From assembly GCF_019331735.1 (NCBI RefSeq), contig NZ_JAHBBH010000013.1:1-64000 (forward strand): a stretch of DNA of 64,000 bases, written 5' to 3'. Positions 8,756 through 17,297 of the stretch are shown here, in pieces. The number at the start of each line of letters is the position of its first letter. Positions within the stretch are counted from its first letter, which is position 1. The notes under the pieces were generated by a model, which was not told where the DNA came from, did not search any database, and worked only from the letters and a program-made list of their open reading frames with translations. The DNA is from Bifidobacterium miconis (GTDB lineage Bacteria; Actinomycetota; Actinomycetes; Actinomycetales; Bifidobacteriaceae). Both the position numbers and the translations under genes were made by a program.

Positions 8756-9691
8756 TCAGCTCGCGTCCCGGAGCGCATGCCTCTCGCGGATGGCCTCGAG
8801 CGCATGGGCCAGATCGGCGGGATACCGCGACGTGACCGTGGTCCACACGCGGGTGCGCGGGTGGCGGAATTCGAGCTTCATGGCATGCAGCCACTGGCGT
8901 TCCAATCCGAGCTCAGAGGAGAGCACCGGATTCGCCCCGTACATCGGGTCGCCGACGAGCGGGTGCCCTATGGAGGAGAAATGCACGCGGATCTGGTGGG
9001 TGCGCCCGGTTTCGAGGTTCACGGACACGAGCGTGGCCTCTCCCCCGAAACGCTCCATCACGTCCCAGTGCGTGACGGCGGGCTTGCCGGACGGCGTGAC
9101 GCAGAAGCGGAAGTCGGACACCTTCGCGCGGCCGATCGGCGCCTCGATGGTGGCCTTGTCCTCCTTGAGGCTGCCCTGCACAAGCGCGTGGTAGGTTTTG
9201 CGCACCTCGTGTTCGGCGAACTGCCGGCGCATCTCCACGTACGCGAGATCGGACTTGCAGACGAGCATGAGTCCGGACGTGCCCACGTCGAGCCGGGAGA
9301 CGATGCCCTGACGGCCGGGCGCGCCGTACGACGTGATCGACACGCCGCGGTCGAGCAGGCTGCCGAGCACGGTCGGTCCGGTCCAGCCGACGGACGCGTG
9401 CGCGGCGACGCCGACGGGCTTGTCGACGACGACCACGTCGTCGTCCTCGTACACGATGGCCATGTCCGTGGCGATCGGTTCGGGTTCGGCCTGCTCTTCG
9501 ACCAAGTCGAACTCGACCGTGTCGCCGGACATCAGCGCGCCGGACTTGGCGATGTCGCGGCCGAGCACGCGGGCCTGTCCGGTTTCGATCACGTCGGCGG
9601 CCTTGGCTCGCGAAATGCCGAGCATTTTGGCGACGGCCACGTCAAAGCGCTTGCCGACCAGAGCGTCGGGGGCGGGTACGAGACGGCTCAT
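8756..9691 (-). CDS. RluA/RluD-family pseudouridine synthase
   Basis: The protein has 311 residues. An N-terminal S4-like RNA-binding domain (FDVAVAKMLGISRAKAADVIETGQARVLGR) is joined to the pseudouridine synthase domain. The catalytic aspartate is D135 in SRLDVGTSGLML, and the family motif GRTHQIRVHFSSIGHPLVGD is intact. It isomerises uridines in ribosomal RNA; position 1911/1915/1917 specificity (RluD) is likely from the S4 domain but not proven. Its ATG overlaps the lspA stop as ATGA, so the two are translationally coupled. The longer frame upstream runs inside lspA and is not coding. Confidence 0.92.
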   Translation of the reverse strand: MSRLVPAPDALVGKRFDVAVAKMLGISRAKAADVIETGQARVLGRDIAKSGALMSGDTVEFDLVEEQAEPEPIATDMAIVYEDDDVVVVDKPVGVAAHASVGWTGPTVLGSLLDRGVSITSYGAPGRQGIVSRLDVGTSGLMLVCKSDLAYVEMRRQFAEHEVRKTYHALVQGSLKEDKATIEAPIGRAKVSDFRFCVTPSGKPAVTHWDVMERFGGEATLVSVNLETGRTHQIRVHFSSIGHPLVGDPMYGANPVLSSELGLERQWLHAMKLEFRHPRTRVWTTVTSRYPADLAHALEAIRERHALRDAS

Positions 9692-10266
9692 AGCGTGTCT
9701 CCGCCTTTCGACGCGTCCTTCCCCCCGTCCTGTCGCGTATCGGAACCGGCCCGCATCTCGTCGAGACGCGCCAGATCGGCCTTCGAGAACGGCTCTCCGG
9801 TCACGATCAGCGCGACGATGCCGATGCCGGCGACCATCAGCCAGATGTCGGCGACGTTGCCGACCGACCAGCCGTAGTTGAGAAAGTCGACGACCTTGCC
9901 GTTCAGGAATCCGTCCGCGTACGCGACACGGTCGATGAGGTTGCCGAGCGCGCCCGCGAACGCAAGGGCGAGCACGGCGTTCCACCGCATCGACACGGTC
10001 CGCGCCGCCAGCACGACGATCGCGACGCATGCCACGACGGCGAGCAGCGAGATCACCCACGTCATCGACGAGCCGAATCCGAGCGACGCGCCGGGATTGT
10101 GCACGAGCGTGAGCGACAGCAGTCGCGGAATGACCGGAACCGTGCGGCCGTCGGCCAGCGCGGACTGCGCCCACAGCTTGGTCAGCTGGTCAAGCACCAG
10201 CGCCACGGCCGCCACACATGCAAAGACGGCCACGCGGGCGCGCGGCCGTCCCTGTCGAATAGTCAT
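9688..10266 (-). CDS. lspA: Lipoprotein signal peptidase (signal peptidase II)
   Basis: This 192-residue membrane aspartyl protease cleaves prolipoprotein signal peptides after lipidation. Four transmembrane segments are visible. The catalytic dyad is D112 in GALGNLIDRV and D140 in VGNVADIWL, both in conserved context, and VHNPGASLGF is the third family block. The C-terminal tail after about residue 160 is a charged actinobacterial extension. It starts 20 bases after divIVA and overlaps the pseudouridine synthase by four bases, forming the usual divIVA-lspA-rluA order. Confidence 0.95.
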   Translation of the reverse strand: MTIRQGRPRARVAVFACVAAVALVLDQLTKLWAQSALADGRTVPVIPRLLSLTLVHNPGASLGFGSSMTWVISLLAVVACVAIVVLAARTVSMRWNAVLALAFAGALGNLIDRVAYADGFLNGKVVDFLNYGWSVGNVADIWLMVAGIGIVALIVTGEPFSKADLARLDEMRAGSDTRQDGGKDASKGGDTL

Positions 10267-10286
10267 AATCGATTATCCGCCTCAGA

Positions 10287-11615
10287 TCACTCGCCGGAGC
10301 GCTCGATCTTGCTGTAGTTGTTCGTGTCGGACACCTGGCCGATCAGGCCGGACAGGAACTCGGTCAGACGGGCGCGGTAGGCGCTCTCGAACTGCTTGAG
10401 ACCCTGGATGTTGCCCTCGATGACCTTGGTCTGCTCGGTGAGCGTGTCGCGCACCTGCTGGGCGTAGCTGTCGGCCGTGTTGCGGGTGTTCTTGTCGTAC
10501 TCCTCGGCGGCCGTGCGGGTCTTCTTGTCGTACTCGTCGGCGGCGGCGTGGACCTTCTGCTCGTGCTCGGCGGCGCGGCGCTGGACCTCGGCCTCGTAGG
10601 CGTCGGCCTCCTGATGCTTGTTGGTCAGGTAGGTGTCGGCGTCCTGACGGGTCTTGACGGAATAGCCGTCGGCGTCGCCGCGCACGCGCTCGGAGTACGC
10701 GTCGGCGTCCTGATGCACGCGCTTGCCGTATTCGTCGGCCTCGGAACGGGTGCGGGTGGAGTAGTCGTTGGCCTTGGTGACCAGCTCGTTGTACTTGTTC
10801 TGGCTGGCCTCGGTGATCTGCTTGGCCTGCGCCTTGCCCTTGTCGACGTACTGGTCGTGCAGCTGCATGGCGAGGGCGAGCATGGCGGTGGCGCGCTCCG
10901 GCTCGGAGCTGGCGGACGCGGCGGCGCCGGCGATCTTCTGCAGGCTGCCGGTTTCGGTGCTCGGCTCGACCTTGGAGACCTGCTCGCGCAGCTGGTTTTC
11001 GCGCTGCTTGGACTCCTCGAGCTGGCGGGTGAGCTCCTTGACCTGGGCCGCGGCCTGCTGGGCCTGCACGACCTGCTGCTGGGCGGAGGCCAGCTGACGG
11101 GACAGGTCCTCGCTGTTGGCGCGGAACGTGTCGCGCTCGCGCTGGATGGCGGTGAGCTGGTCGGCCAGCGCGTCGTTGTCGGACGCCTTGGCGGCCTGCG
11201 CGGTGAGCTGGTCGATCTGCTTGTTGAGCTGGTCGACCTGACCCTTGAGCTGCTCGTTCTGGGCGGCGAGGGCGTGGTTGCTCTCCTCGGCTTCGGCGAG
11301 CTTGGATTCGGCGACCTTGGCGTTCTGCTCGCTCTGGCCCGCGGCGTTGCCGGCGGCCGACTTCAGCTTCGCGTTCTCGTCCTGGAGCTGCTGCACCTGT
11401 GCGGTCAGCTCGGAGATCTTCTTGTTCAGGTTGGTCACGTCCGGGCCGAGCGACTGGGTCGCGGCGCCCGCGGCGACAGCCTGCTTGCCGAGCGCCTCGA
11501 CGGTCTCGGTCACCTGATCAAGAAAGTCGTCGACCTCGTCGACGTCATAGCCTTCCTTGAATCGAACCGTCTGGAAGGTATGCTCCCTGATGTCCTTCGG
11601 AGTCAACAAAGCCAT
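10287..11615 (-). CDS. divIVA: DivIVA/Wag31-type polar growth protein
   Basis: The protein has 442 residues. The N-terminus MALLTPKDIREHTFQTVRFKEGYDVDEVDDFLDQV is the classical DivIVA membrane-curvature-binding domain. It is followed by about 300 residues of coiled coil rich in Q, E and A, and a distinctive segment of repeating EAD-Y heptads (DADTYLTNKHQEADAYEAEV) around 300-390. In actinobacteria this protein marks cell poles and directs wall synthesis and branching. It is longer than mycobacterial Wag31 because of the extended coiled coil, as usual in bifidobacteria. It lies in the ftsZ-sepF-yggT-divIVA order. Confidence 0.95.
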   Translation of the reverse strand: MALLTPKDIREHTFQTVRFKEGYDVDEVDDFLDQVTETVEALGKQAVAAGAATQSLGPDVTNLNKKISELTAQVQQLQDENAKLKSAAGNAAGQSEQNAKVAESKLAEAEESNHALAAQNEQLKGQVDQLNKQIDQLTAQAAKASDNDALADQLTAIQRERDTFRANSEDLSRQLASAQQQVVQAQQAAAQVKELTRQLEESKQRENQLREQVSKVEPSTETGSLQKIAGAAASASSEPERATAMLALAMQLHDQYVDKGKAQAKQITEASQNKYNELVTKANDYSTRTRSEADEYGKRVHQDADAYSERVRGDADGYSVKTRQDADTYLTNKHQEADAYEAEVQRRAAEHEQKVHAAADEYDKKTRTAAEEYDKNTRNTADSYAQQVRDTLTEQTKVIEGNIQGLKQFESAYRARLTEFLSGLIGQVSDTNNYSKIERSGE

Positions 11616-11783
11616 AAATCTCTACACCTCGCTTTGGGGCAATGCCTCGCTGTGTTGGTATCAAGACATGATGCTAGCACGGACCCCGTGTCAATACGCG
11701 CGTTTTGCGAGGTTTGGCGGACACTCGGAGCGCGGCGCCACGGGACGAGGCGACGCCGCATGGGGCGACGGACGGAATGCGGT

Positions 11784-12065
11784 TCAGATGAGCACCTGCA
11801 GCACGACGAGCGCGAAATACAGCACGATGAAGCTCACGTCGAAGGAGATGGGGCCCATCGGGATCGGCCTGATGTAGCGGCGCAGCCAGCGCAGCGGCGG
11901 TTCGGTGAGCTGGTAGACCACGCCGATCAGCGAGGCGACCACGCCGGTCGGATACCAGCGGGGGGCGAGCATGGCGGCCCAGTCGAGGATCATGCGGATG
12001 AACAGAATGGTGATGTACGTGCCGATGAGCCAATCGACGATGCGCGCGAGAATAAGAAACAGCAT
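11784..12065 (-). CDS. YggT-family membrane protein
   Basis: This 93-residue integral membrane protein has two YggT-type hydrophobic hairpins (LILARIVDWLIGTYITILFIRMIL and SFIVLYFALVVLQVLI) and the family motif LTEPPLRWLRRYIRPIPMG. Family members sit in the division cluster and are implicated in osmotic tolerance or division-site assembly; the mechanism is unclear. Its start codon and its GGGGG ribosome site are inside the 3' arm of a perfect 12-bp hairpin (12062-12098), which suggests translational control. Confidence 0.9.
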   Translation of the reverse strand: MLFLILARIVDWLIGTYITILFIRMILDWAAMLAPRWYPTGVVASLIGVVYQLTEPPLRWLRRYIRPIPMGPISFDVSFIVLYFALVVLQVLI

Positions 12066-12098
12066 GCCCCCAGCCTATCAACAGGACTGGGGGCATGC
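12062..12098 (-). promoter_or_regulatory. Hairpin masking the yggT ribosome site and start codon
   Basis: In the sepF-yggT transcript GCATGCCCCCAG pairs perfectly with CTGGGGGCATGC across a 13-base loop. The downstream arm contains both the GGGGG ribosome-binding site and the yggT ATG (12065-12063). It could act as a translational switch or lower expression relative to sepF. There is no U tract, so it is not a standard terminator. Confidence 0.6.
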
Positions 12099-12195
12099 CG
12101 TGCAAATGCCGAATGTGCGCCACGGGCCGAACGCCGATCGTCGACGACGTGCGACGAAACCGCCATCGATGCGCGTATGCGCGTATGTATCGCGG

Positions 12196-12687
12196 TCAGT
12201 CGGCGAACAGGTCGTGCGCCGCGCTCGGCGCCTGCGGTTCCTCGACCTTGATGTTGACCTGCGCCGGGCTGAGCAGGAACACGCGCGGGGTGACGCGTTC
12301 GATGGAGCCGCGCACGCCGAAGACGACGCCGGCGGAGAAGTCCACGATGCGGTAGGCGATCGGTTCGGCCACGCCGGTCAGGTTGAGCACCACCGGCACG
12401 CCGTCGCGCAGCGCACGGCCGACGAGCTGGGCGTCGTCGTAGGTCTTCGGATGGATGGTGGTGATGCGGCTGACGCGGCTCTGGAACGGATTCGATTCAC
12501 GCGTCGACGTGGACGGCGTGCTGACCGGAGCGGGCGTGGAGGCCGGGGCCGAGCCCATCGGCGTCACGGAATGGTCGGAGTCGAAGGACGAAGAGTCGGT
12601 GTCCGGCTCGTCGTCGTACTGGTCCTCGTCGTCGGCCACGTCGGTCATGCCCAGATAGGACATGGCGTTCTTCATAAACCCTGCCAT
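12196..12687 (-). CDS. sepF: SepF cell division protein
   Basis: The protein has 163 residues. It starts with a short amphipathic membrane anchor (MAGFMKNAMSYLGM), then an acidic disordered linker of about 55 residues, then the SepF core ITTIHPKTYDDAQLVGRALRDGVPVVLNLTGV and GVVFGVRGSIERVTPRVFLLSPAQVNIK. SepF tethers FtsZ polymers to the membrane and is essential in actinobacteria, which lack FtsA. A GAAAGGAACTGTC leader precedes the ATG. It lies 26 bases after ftsZ. Confidence 0.95.
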   Translation of the reverse strand: MAGFMKNAMSYLGMTDVADDEDQYDDEPDTDSSSFDSDHSVTPMGSAPASTPAPVSTPSTSTRESNPFQSRVSRITTIHPKTYDDAQLVGRALRDGVPVVLNLTGVAEPIAYRIVDFSAGVVFGVRGSIERVTPRVFLLSPAQVNIKVEEPQAPSAAHDLFAD

Positions 12688-12713
12688 GACAGTTCCTTTC
12701 GGTCAGTGCCGGC

Positions 12714-14093
12714 TCAGCGCAGGAAGTCCGGGATGTCGAGATCGCCCGGATCGTTCGGGGAGACGATCTGATGCTCGTACGTGTCGTCGTAGCGCGGCTG
12801 GGCCTGCTGCGGCACGTACTGGAACGGCTGGGCCTGCTGCGGCTGCTGCTGGACGGGCTGCTGCACCGGCTGGACCGGCTGCACCGACGGGATGATCGGC
12901 GTCGGCTGCGAAATCGGCTGCTGGACGGGCGCGGTCTGCACCGGCTGCGGATTCGACGGCTGGGTCGGCGTCTGCTGCGCAGCGGGCTGCTGTGCCGGCT
13001 GCGCAGCGAAGAACGGGCGGGACGCCGCCGGGGCGGAGTGCTGCTGGGCCGGCTTGACGGACGGGTTCGGCGAGGTCAGGATGGTCGGGCCCTTGGACTT
13101 GGCCGGTTCCTCGGCCACCGGGGCTTTGGACTTCGGGTCGAAGCCGGCGGCGATGACGGTGACGCGCACTTCGTCGCCGTAGGCGTCGTTGAGCGCGAGA
13201 CCCCAGATGATCTGCGCTTCGGGGTGGATGGCCTTGCGCACGAGCTCGACGGCGGACGCCGCCTCCTGCAGGCCGAGGTCGGTCGGGCCGGCGATGTTGA
13301 CCAGCGCGCCGTGCGCGCCCTCGATGCTTTCCTCGAGCAGCGGCGAGCTGATGGCGATCTCGGCGGCCTGGGTGGCGCGATCCTCCCCCCGCGCCGAACC
13401 GATGCCGAACAACGCGGTGCCGGCGCCGCGCAGGATGGCGGTGACGTCGGAGAAGTCGACGTGGATGTAGGACTGCATCGTGATCAGGTCGGTGATGCCC
13501 TGCACGCCCGCAAGCAGCGCGGTGTCGGCGGTCTTGAACGCGTCGACGATGCCGATGGTGCGGTCGGACAGTTCGAGCAGACGGTCGTTCGGAATGACGA
13601 TGAGCGCGTCGACTTCCTTGCGCAGGTTCTCGATGCCGAGCGCGGCGGACGAGGAGCGCTGCGGTCCTTCAAAAGAGAACGGACGCGTGACGACGGCGAT
13701 GGTGAGCGCGCCCTGCTGGTGGGCCGCCTTGGCGACGATCGGGCTGGCGCCGGTGCCGGTGCCGCCGCCCTCGCCGCAGGTCACGAACACCATGTCGGCG
13801 CCCTTGAGCGCCTCCTCGATGTCGGACTGGTGGTCCTGCGCGGCCTTTGCGCCCTTCTCCGGGTCGGCGCCCGCGCCGAGGCCACGGCTGGTGTTGTCGG
13901 AAAGGGAAATCTTCACGTCGGCGTCCGAACGCAGCAAATCCTTTGCGTCGGTGTTCACCGCGACGAACTCAACGTTCTGCAGTCCTTCGGCGATCATGCG
14001 GTTGACGGCGTTGCCGCCTGCGCCGCCGACGCCAACGACCTTGATGTTGGTTTTGTCGTTGAACTGCTCAGTCTGGGCGATTTCGCTCACCAT
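12714..14093 (-). CDS. ftsZ: Cell division GTPase FtsZ
   Basis: The protein has 459 residues. The tubulin-like GTPase core includes KVVGVGGAGGNAVNRM and the GTP-binding loop GEGGGTGTGASP (GGGTGTG near 109-115). The T7 catalytic loop region (GLALNDAYGDEVRVTVIAAGFD) is intact. The core ends near residue 320. It is followed by an unusually long linker of about 125 residues dominated by Gln and Pro (runs of QPVQPVQQPVQQQPQQ), and a C-terminal peptide DLDIPDFLR that should bind SepF. The ribosome site GGAG is close to the ATG at 14093. No ftsQ or murC lies upstream in this window; a tRNA-dihydrouridine synthase gene does. Confidence 0.97.
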   Translation of the reverse strand: MVSEIAQTEQFNDKTNIKVVGVGGAGGNAVNRMIAEGLQNVEFVAVNTDAKDLLRSDADVKISLSDNTSRGLGAGADPEKGAKAAQDHQSDIEEALKGADMVFVTCGEGGGTGTGASPIVAKAAHQQGALTIAVVTRPFSFEGPQRSSSAALGIENLRKEVDALIVIPNDRLLELSDRTIGIVDAFKTADTALLAGVQGITDLITMQSYIHVDFSDVTAILRGAGTALFGIGSARGEDRATQAAEIAISSPLLEESIEGAHGALVNIAGPTDLGLQEAASAVELVRKAIHPEAQIIWGLALNDAYGDEVRVTVIAAGFDPKSKAPVAEEPAKSKGPTILTSPNPSVKPAQQHSAPAASRPFFAAQPAQQPAAQQTPTQPSNPQPVQTAPVQQPISQPTPIIPSVQPVQPVQQPVQQQPQQAQPFQYVPQQAQPRYDDTYEHQIVSPNDPGDLDIPDFLR

Positions 14094-14209
14094 TGTCTCC
14101 TGTCACTCACACGGTTACGCATAACTCTATCGCAGAACCCCTGATATTTCAGGGCATGTTCCACGGTTTGCCCCGGCGTTTCGCGCCGGGCCCAAGCTTT
14201 TTCCTCCGC

Positions 14210-15463
14210 CTAGTAGCTGGCGTCCATCGGATCGTCGCCGAACAGCGTTTCACGCTGCTCGTGCGTTGTTTCACGCGAATCCAGCCAACCGTAGGGCAGA
14301 TGCACTTTTTTGGCGAAGCGCACACGGCCCCGGGGCTTGTCCTTGACCCGCTCCGGGAAAGTCATCGCCGGGTCGAGTTTGCCGATCTCGCGGCGAACAT
14401 CCTCAAGACTTTCACATTCCATAAAGGCCTTGCGCGTCGATCCGCCCACGGGGAAGCCCTTGAGATACCACGCGACGTGCTTGCGCAGGTCGTGCACGGC
14501 CATGCGCTCGTCGCCGTCATAGAATTCGACCAACAGCTCGGCATGGCGTTCGATCACGCGGCACACGTCGCCGAGCGTCGGGTTGACGCGCGTCGGATCC
14601 CCCGCGAACGCATGCTTGATGTCGGCGAACAGCCACGGGCGTCCCTGGCAGCCGCGACCGATCGCGACGCCCGCGCAGCCGGTCTCGCGCACCATTGCGA
14701 GCGCGTCGTCCGCGCCCCAGATGTCGCCGTTGCCGAACACGGGAATGTCGAGCGCCTCCGTGAGCTCGCCGATGCGGCTCCAGTCGGAGTGGCCGCCGTA
14801 GTATTCGGCGGTCGTGCGCGCATGCAGCGTCACCGCCGCGCAGCCTTCCTCCTGCGCGATGCGGCCGGCTTCCATGAACGTCTCGTGCTCATGGTCGATG
14901 CCGACGCGGATCTTCGCGGTGACGGGGATGTTCGACTCGCCGCACACGCGCACGACGCGCTGGATGATCTCGCGGAACAGGTCGGTTTTCCACGGCAGCG
15001 CCGAGCCGCCGCCGCGACGGGTCACCTTGGGCACCGGACAGCCGAAGTTGAGATCGACGTGGTCGGCCATGTGCTCGTCGACGACGATGTGCGCGGCCTG
15101 TTCGACGATGGCCGGGTTGACGCCGTACAGCTGCAGCGAGCGGATCTTCTCGCTCGGCGCGAACCGGCACAGGCGCAGCGCCTTCGGATTGCGGGCCACG
15201 AGCGCGCGGGCGGTGATCATTTCGGCCACGTACAGGCCGTCCGGACCGTATTCCTCGCAGATCACGCGGAACGGCCAGTTGGTCACGCCGGCCATCGGCG
15301 AGAGCACGACCGGCGTGGGCACGGTGATCGGGCCGAGCTGCACCGGCGCGATCGTCACCGGTTCGGCCGACGCGCCGGGCGCCGGAGCGTCCGTGCGCGG
15401 GTCGAGATTGTCGGTCTCGTGCCGTGCGCTGATCACGGTTTCGTCATCATTGGTTTTCGTCAC
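14210..15463 (-). CDS. dusB: tRNA-dihydrouridine synthase (DusB type)
   Basis: This 417-residue FMN-dependent reductase modifies uridines in the tRNA D-loop. The FMN barrel begins at VVLSPMAGVTNWPFR. The active-site cysteine is in NFGCPVPKVTRRGGGSAL, and phosphate-binding IPVFGNGDIWGADDAL and GVAIGRGCQGRPWLF are present. The C-terminal helical domain includes RKHVAWYLKGFPVG. The start is a GTG at 15463 preceded by GGGAAGA. The first ~45 residues before the barrel are a variable polar extension. It stands between glyS and ftsZ on the same strand with its own hairpin-separated unit. Confidence 0.92.
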   Translation of the reverse strand: MTKTNDDETVISARHETDNLDPRTDAPAPGASAEPVTIAPVQLGPITVPTPVVLSPMAGVTNWPFRVICEEYGPDGLYVAEMITARALVARNPKALRLCRFAPSEKIRSLQLYGVNPAIVEQAAHIVVDEHMADHVDLNFGCPVPKVTRRGGGSALPWKTDLFREIIQRVVRVCGESNIPVTAKIRVGIDHEHETFMEAGRIAQEEGCAAVTLHARTTAEYYGGHSDWSRIGELTEALDIPVFGNGDIWGADDALAMVRETGCAGVAIGRGCQGRPWLFADIKHAFAGDPTRVNPTLGDVCRVIERHAELLVEFYDGDERMAVHDLRKHVAWYLKGFPVGGSTRKAFMECESLEDVRREIGKLDPAMTFPERVKDKPRGRVRFAKKVHLPYGWLDSRETTHEQRETLFGDDPMDASY

Positions 15464-15549
15464 GAACAGTCTTCCCCTACGTGTTCCCTACGTTCGGCTC
15501 TCCGCCTGCAGGGAGAGGTCTCATACAAAGAGGTCATACAAGGCATGAC

Positions 15550-15587
15550 TGAGGGGAGCAGAAGGTTCGTCGCCCTTGCTCCCCTCA
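15550..15587 (-). terminator. Hairpin downstream of glyS, within a degenerate palindromic repeat
   Basis: TGAGGGGAGCA (15550-15560) pairs with TGCTCCCCTCA (15577-15587). It lies 69 bases after the glyS stop on the transcribed strand. The adjacent 15495-15560 segment (GGCTCTCC, GGGAGAGGT, then GACTGAGGGGAGC) looks like a decayed member of the composite palindromic repeat family described elsewhere in this window. Confidence 0.5.
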
Positions 15588-15655
15588 AGCACTCAAGCCA
15601 TTCGCGGCGGAGGCTTCCGCAACGCGGAGCCCGCCGTGCGCCGTCTGCCGAACGG

Positions 15656-17131
15656 TCAGTACAGGCCGCCGGCCTCGTTGATCTTCACGGAATCCGGCCA
15701 CGGGTCGCCGCCCATGGACACCGGCTTCTGCGGCACATGCGTGCGCTTCTCGCCGATGCGGGAGTCGACGTACTCGGCGACGTGGTCGAGCGAGACGCGC
15801 TCCTGGTTCATGGTGTCGCGGTCACGGATCGTCACGGCCTGATCGTCGAGCGTGTCGAAGTCGACGGTGATGCACAGCGGAGTGCCGATCTCGTCCTCGC
15901 GACGGTAGCGGCGGCCGATCGCACCGGCCTCGTCGTAGTCGATCATCCACTCGTGCTGGCGCAGGTCGGACGCGAGGTTCTGCGCGACGGTCTGCAGCTC
16001 GGGCTTCTTGCTCAGCGGCAGCACGGCGGCCTTGATCGGGGCCAGACGCGGGTCGAGACGCAGCACGGTGCGCTTGTCGACGCCGCCCTTGGTGTTCGGG
16101 GCCTCGTCCACGTCGTACGCGTCCACGAGGAAGCACATGAGCGAGCGGGTCAGGCCGGCGGCCGGCTCGATGACGTACGGCACGTACTTCTCGCCGGTGG
16201 CCTGGTTGAAGTAGCTCAGATCCTCGCCGGAGTGCTTCGCGTGCGCGGACAGGTCGAAGTCGGTGCGGTTCGCGACGCCCTCGAGCTCGCCCCAGTCGGA
16301 GCCCTGGAAGCCGAACTTGTATTCGATGTCGACGGTGCGCTTCGAGTAGTGGGCGAGCTTGTCCTTCGGATGCTCGTAGTGGCGCAGGTTCTCCGGCTTG
16401 ACGCCGAGGTCGAGGTACCACTGGGTGCGCGCGTCGATCCAGTACTGGTGCCAGTCCTCGTCGGTGCCCGGCTCGACGAAGAACTCCATCTCCATCTGCT
16501 CGAACTCGCGGGTGCGGAAGATGAAGTTGCCCGGCGTGATCTCGTTGCGGAACGACTTGCCCATGTTGGCGATGCCGAACGGCGGCTTGGAACGCGACGA
16601 GGTCATCACGTTCTTGAAGTCCACGAAGATGCCCTGCGCGGTCTCCGGGCGCAGATAGTGCAGGCTGTTCTCGTCCTCGACGGGCCCAAGGTGCGTGCGC
16701 AGCATCATGTTGAAGTCGCGCGGCTCGGTCCACTTGCCGCGGGTGCCGCAGTCGGGGCAGACGATGTCGGCCATGCCGTTCTCCGGCAGCTTGTCGCCGT
16801 GCTTCTCGGCATAGGACTCCTGCAGCTTGTCGGCGCGGTTGCGCTTGTGGCAGTTGAGGCACTCGACCAGCGGGTCGTTGAACACGGCAACGTGGCCGGA
16901 GGCGACCCACACCGGGGTCGGCAGGATGATGGACGTATCCACGCCCACCACGTCGCCGCGGGTGACGACCATGGAACGCCACCATTCGCGCTTGATGTTG
17001 TCCTTCAGCGCGACGCCGAGCGGACCGTAATCCCACGCGGAGCGGGTGCCGCCGTAGATTTCTCCGGCGGGGAACACGAACCCGCGACGCTTCGCGAGGG
17101 ACACGACTTCATCGAGTTTGGATACAGCCAC
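15656..17131 (-). CDS. glyS: Glycyl-tRNA synthetase (alpha2 type)
   Basis: This 491-residue class II aminoacyl-tRNA synthetase starts at a GTG (17131) preceded by GAAGGTG, giving [20 protein letters not shown]. Motif 1 contains the invariant [16 protein letters not shown]. An inserted zinc-like module with two CxxC pairs (CLNC near residue 80 and CPDC near 110) is present. Motif 2 is [25 protein letters not shown], and motif 3 is in [14 protein letters not shown]. It charges tRNA-Gly and is essential. An ATG frame 20 codons upstream exists, but the extension is not family-like and the GTG has the better ribosome site. Confidence 0.96.
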   Translation of the reverse strand: MAVSKLDEVVSLAKRRGFVFPAGEIYGGTRSAWDYGPLGVALKDNIKREWWRSMVVTRGDVVGVDTSIILPTPVWVASGHVAVFNDPLVECLNCHKRNRADKLQESYAEKHGDKLPENGMADIVCPDCGTRGKWTEPRDFNMMLRTHLGPVEDENSLHYLRPETAQGIFVDFKNVMTSSRSKPPFGIANMGKSFRNEITPGNFIFRTREFEQMEMEFFVEPGTDEDWHQYWIDARTQWYLDLGVKPENLRHYEHPKDKLAHYSKRTVDIEYKFGFQGSDWGELEGVANRTDFDLSAHAKHSGEDLSYFNQATGEKYVPYVIEPAAGLTRSLMCFLVDAYDVDEAPNTKGGVDKRTVLRLDPRLAPIKAAVLPLSKKPELQTVAQNLASDLRQHEWMIDYDEAGAIGRRYRREDEIGTPLCITVDFDTLDDQAVTIRDRDTMNQERVSLDHVAEYVDSRIGEKRTHVPQKPVSMGGDPWPDSVKINEAGGLY

Positions 17132-17262
17132 AATGCACCTTCTGGTTTGAACGGTTTGGGGACTAGTTAACGTTCCCGAGTCTATAGGCACAGTCTGACA
17201 CGCCCGGCCACGAACAAACCGGCGTCACGCAGGCCGCGGCCTTCCGCTTCCCAACCGGAGCC

Positions 17263-17281
17263 TGACGGCAATCGCCCGTCA
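17263..17281 (-). terminator. Weak hairpin after the DUF4091 gene
   Basis: TGACGG (17263-17268) pairs with CCGTCA (17276-17281), 17 bases after the stop codon on the transcribed strand. The stem is short and there is no good U tract. Confidence 0.3.
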
Positions 17282-17297
17282 TTTGTCTGCGATCCGT

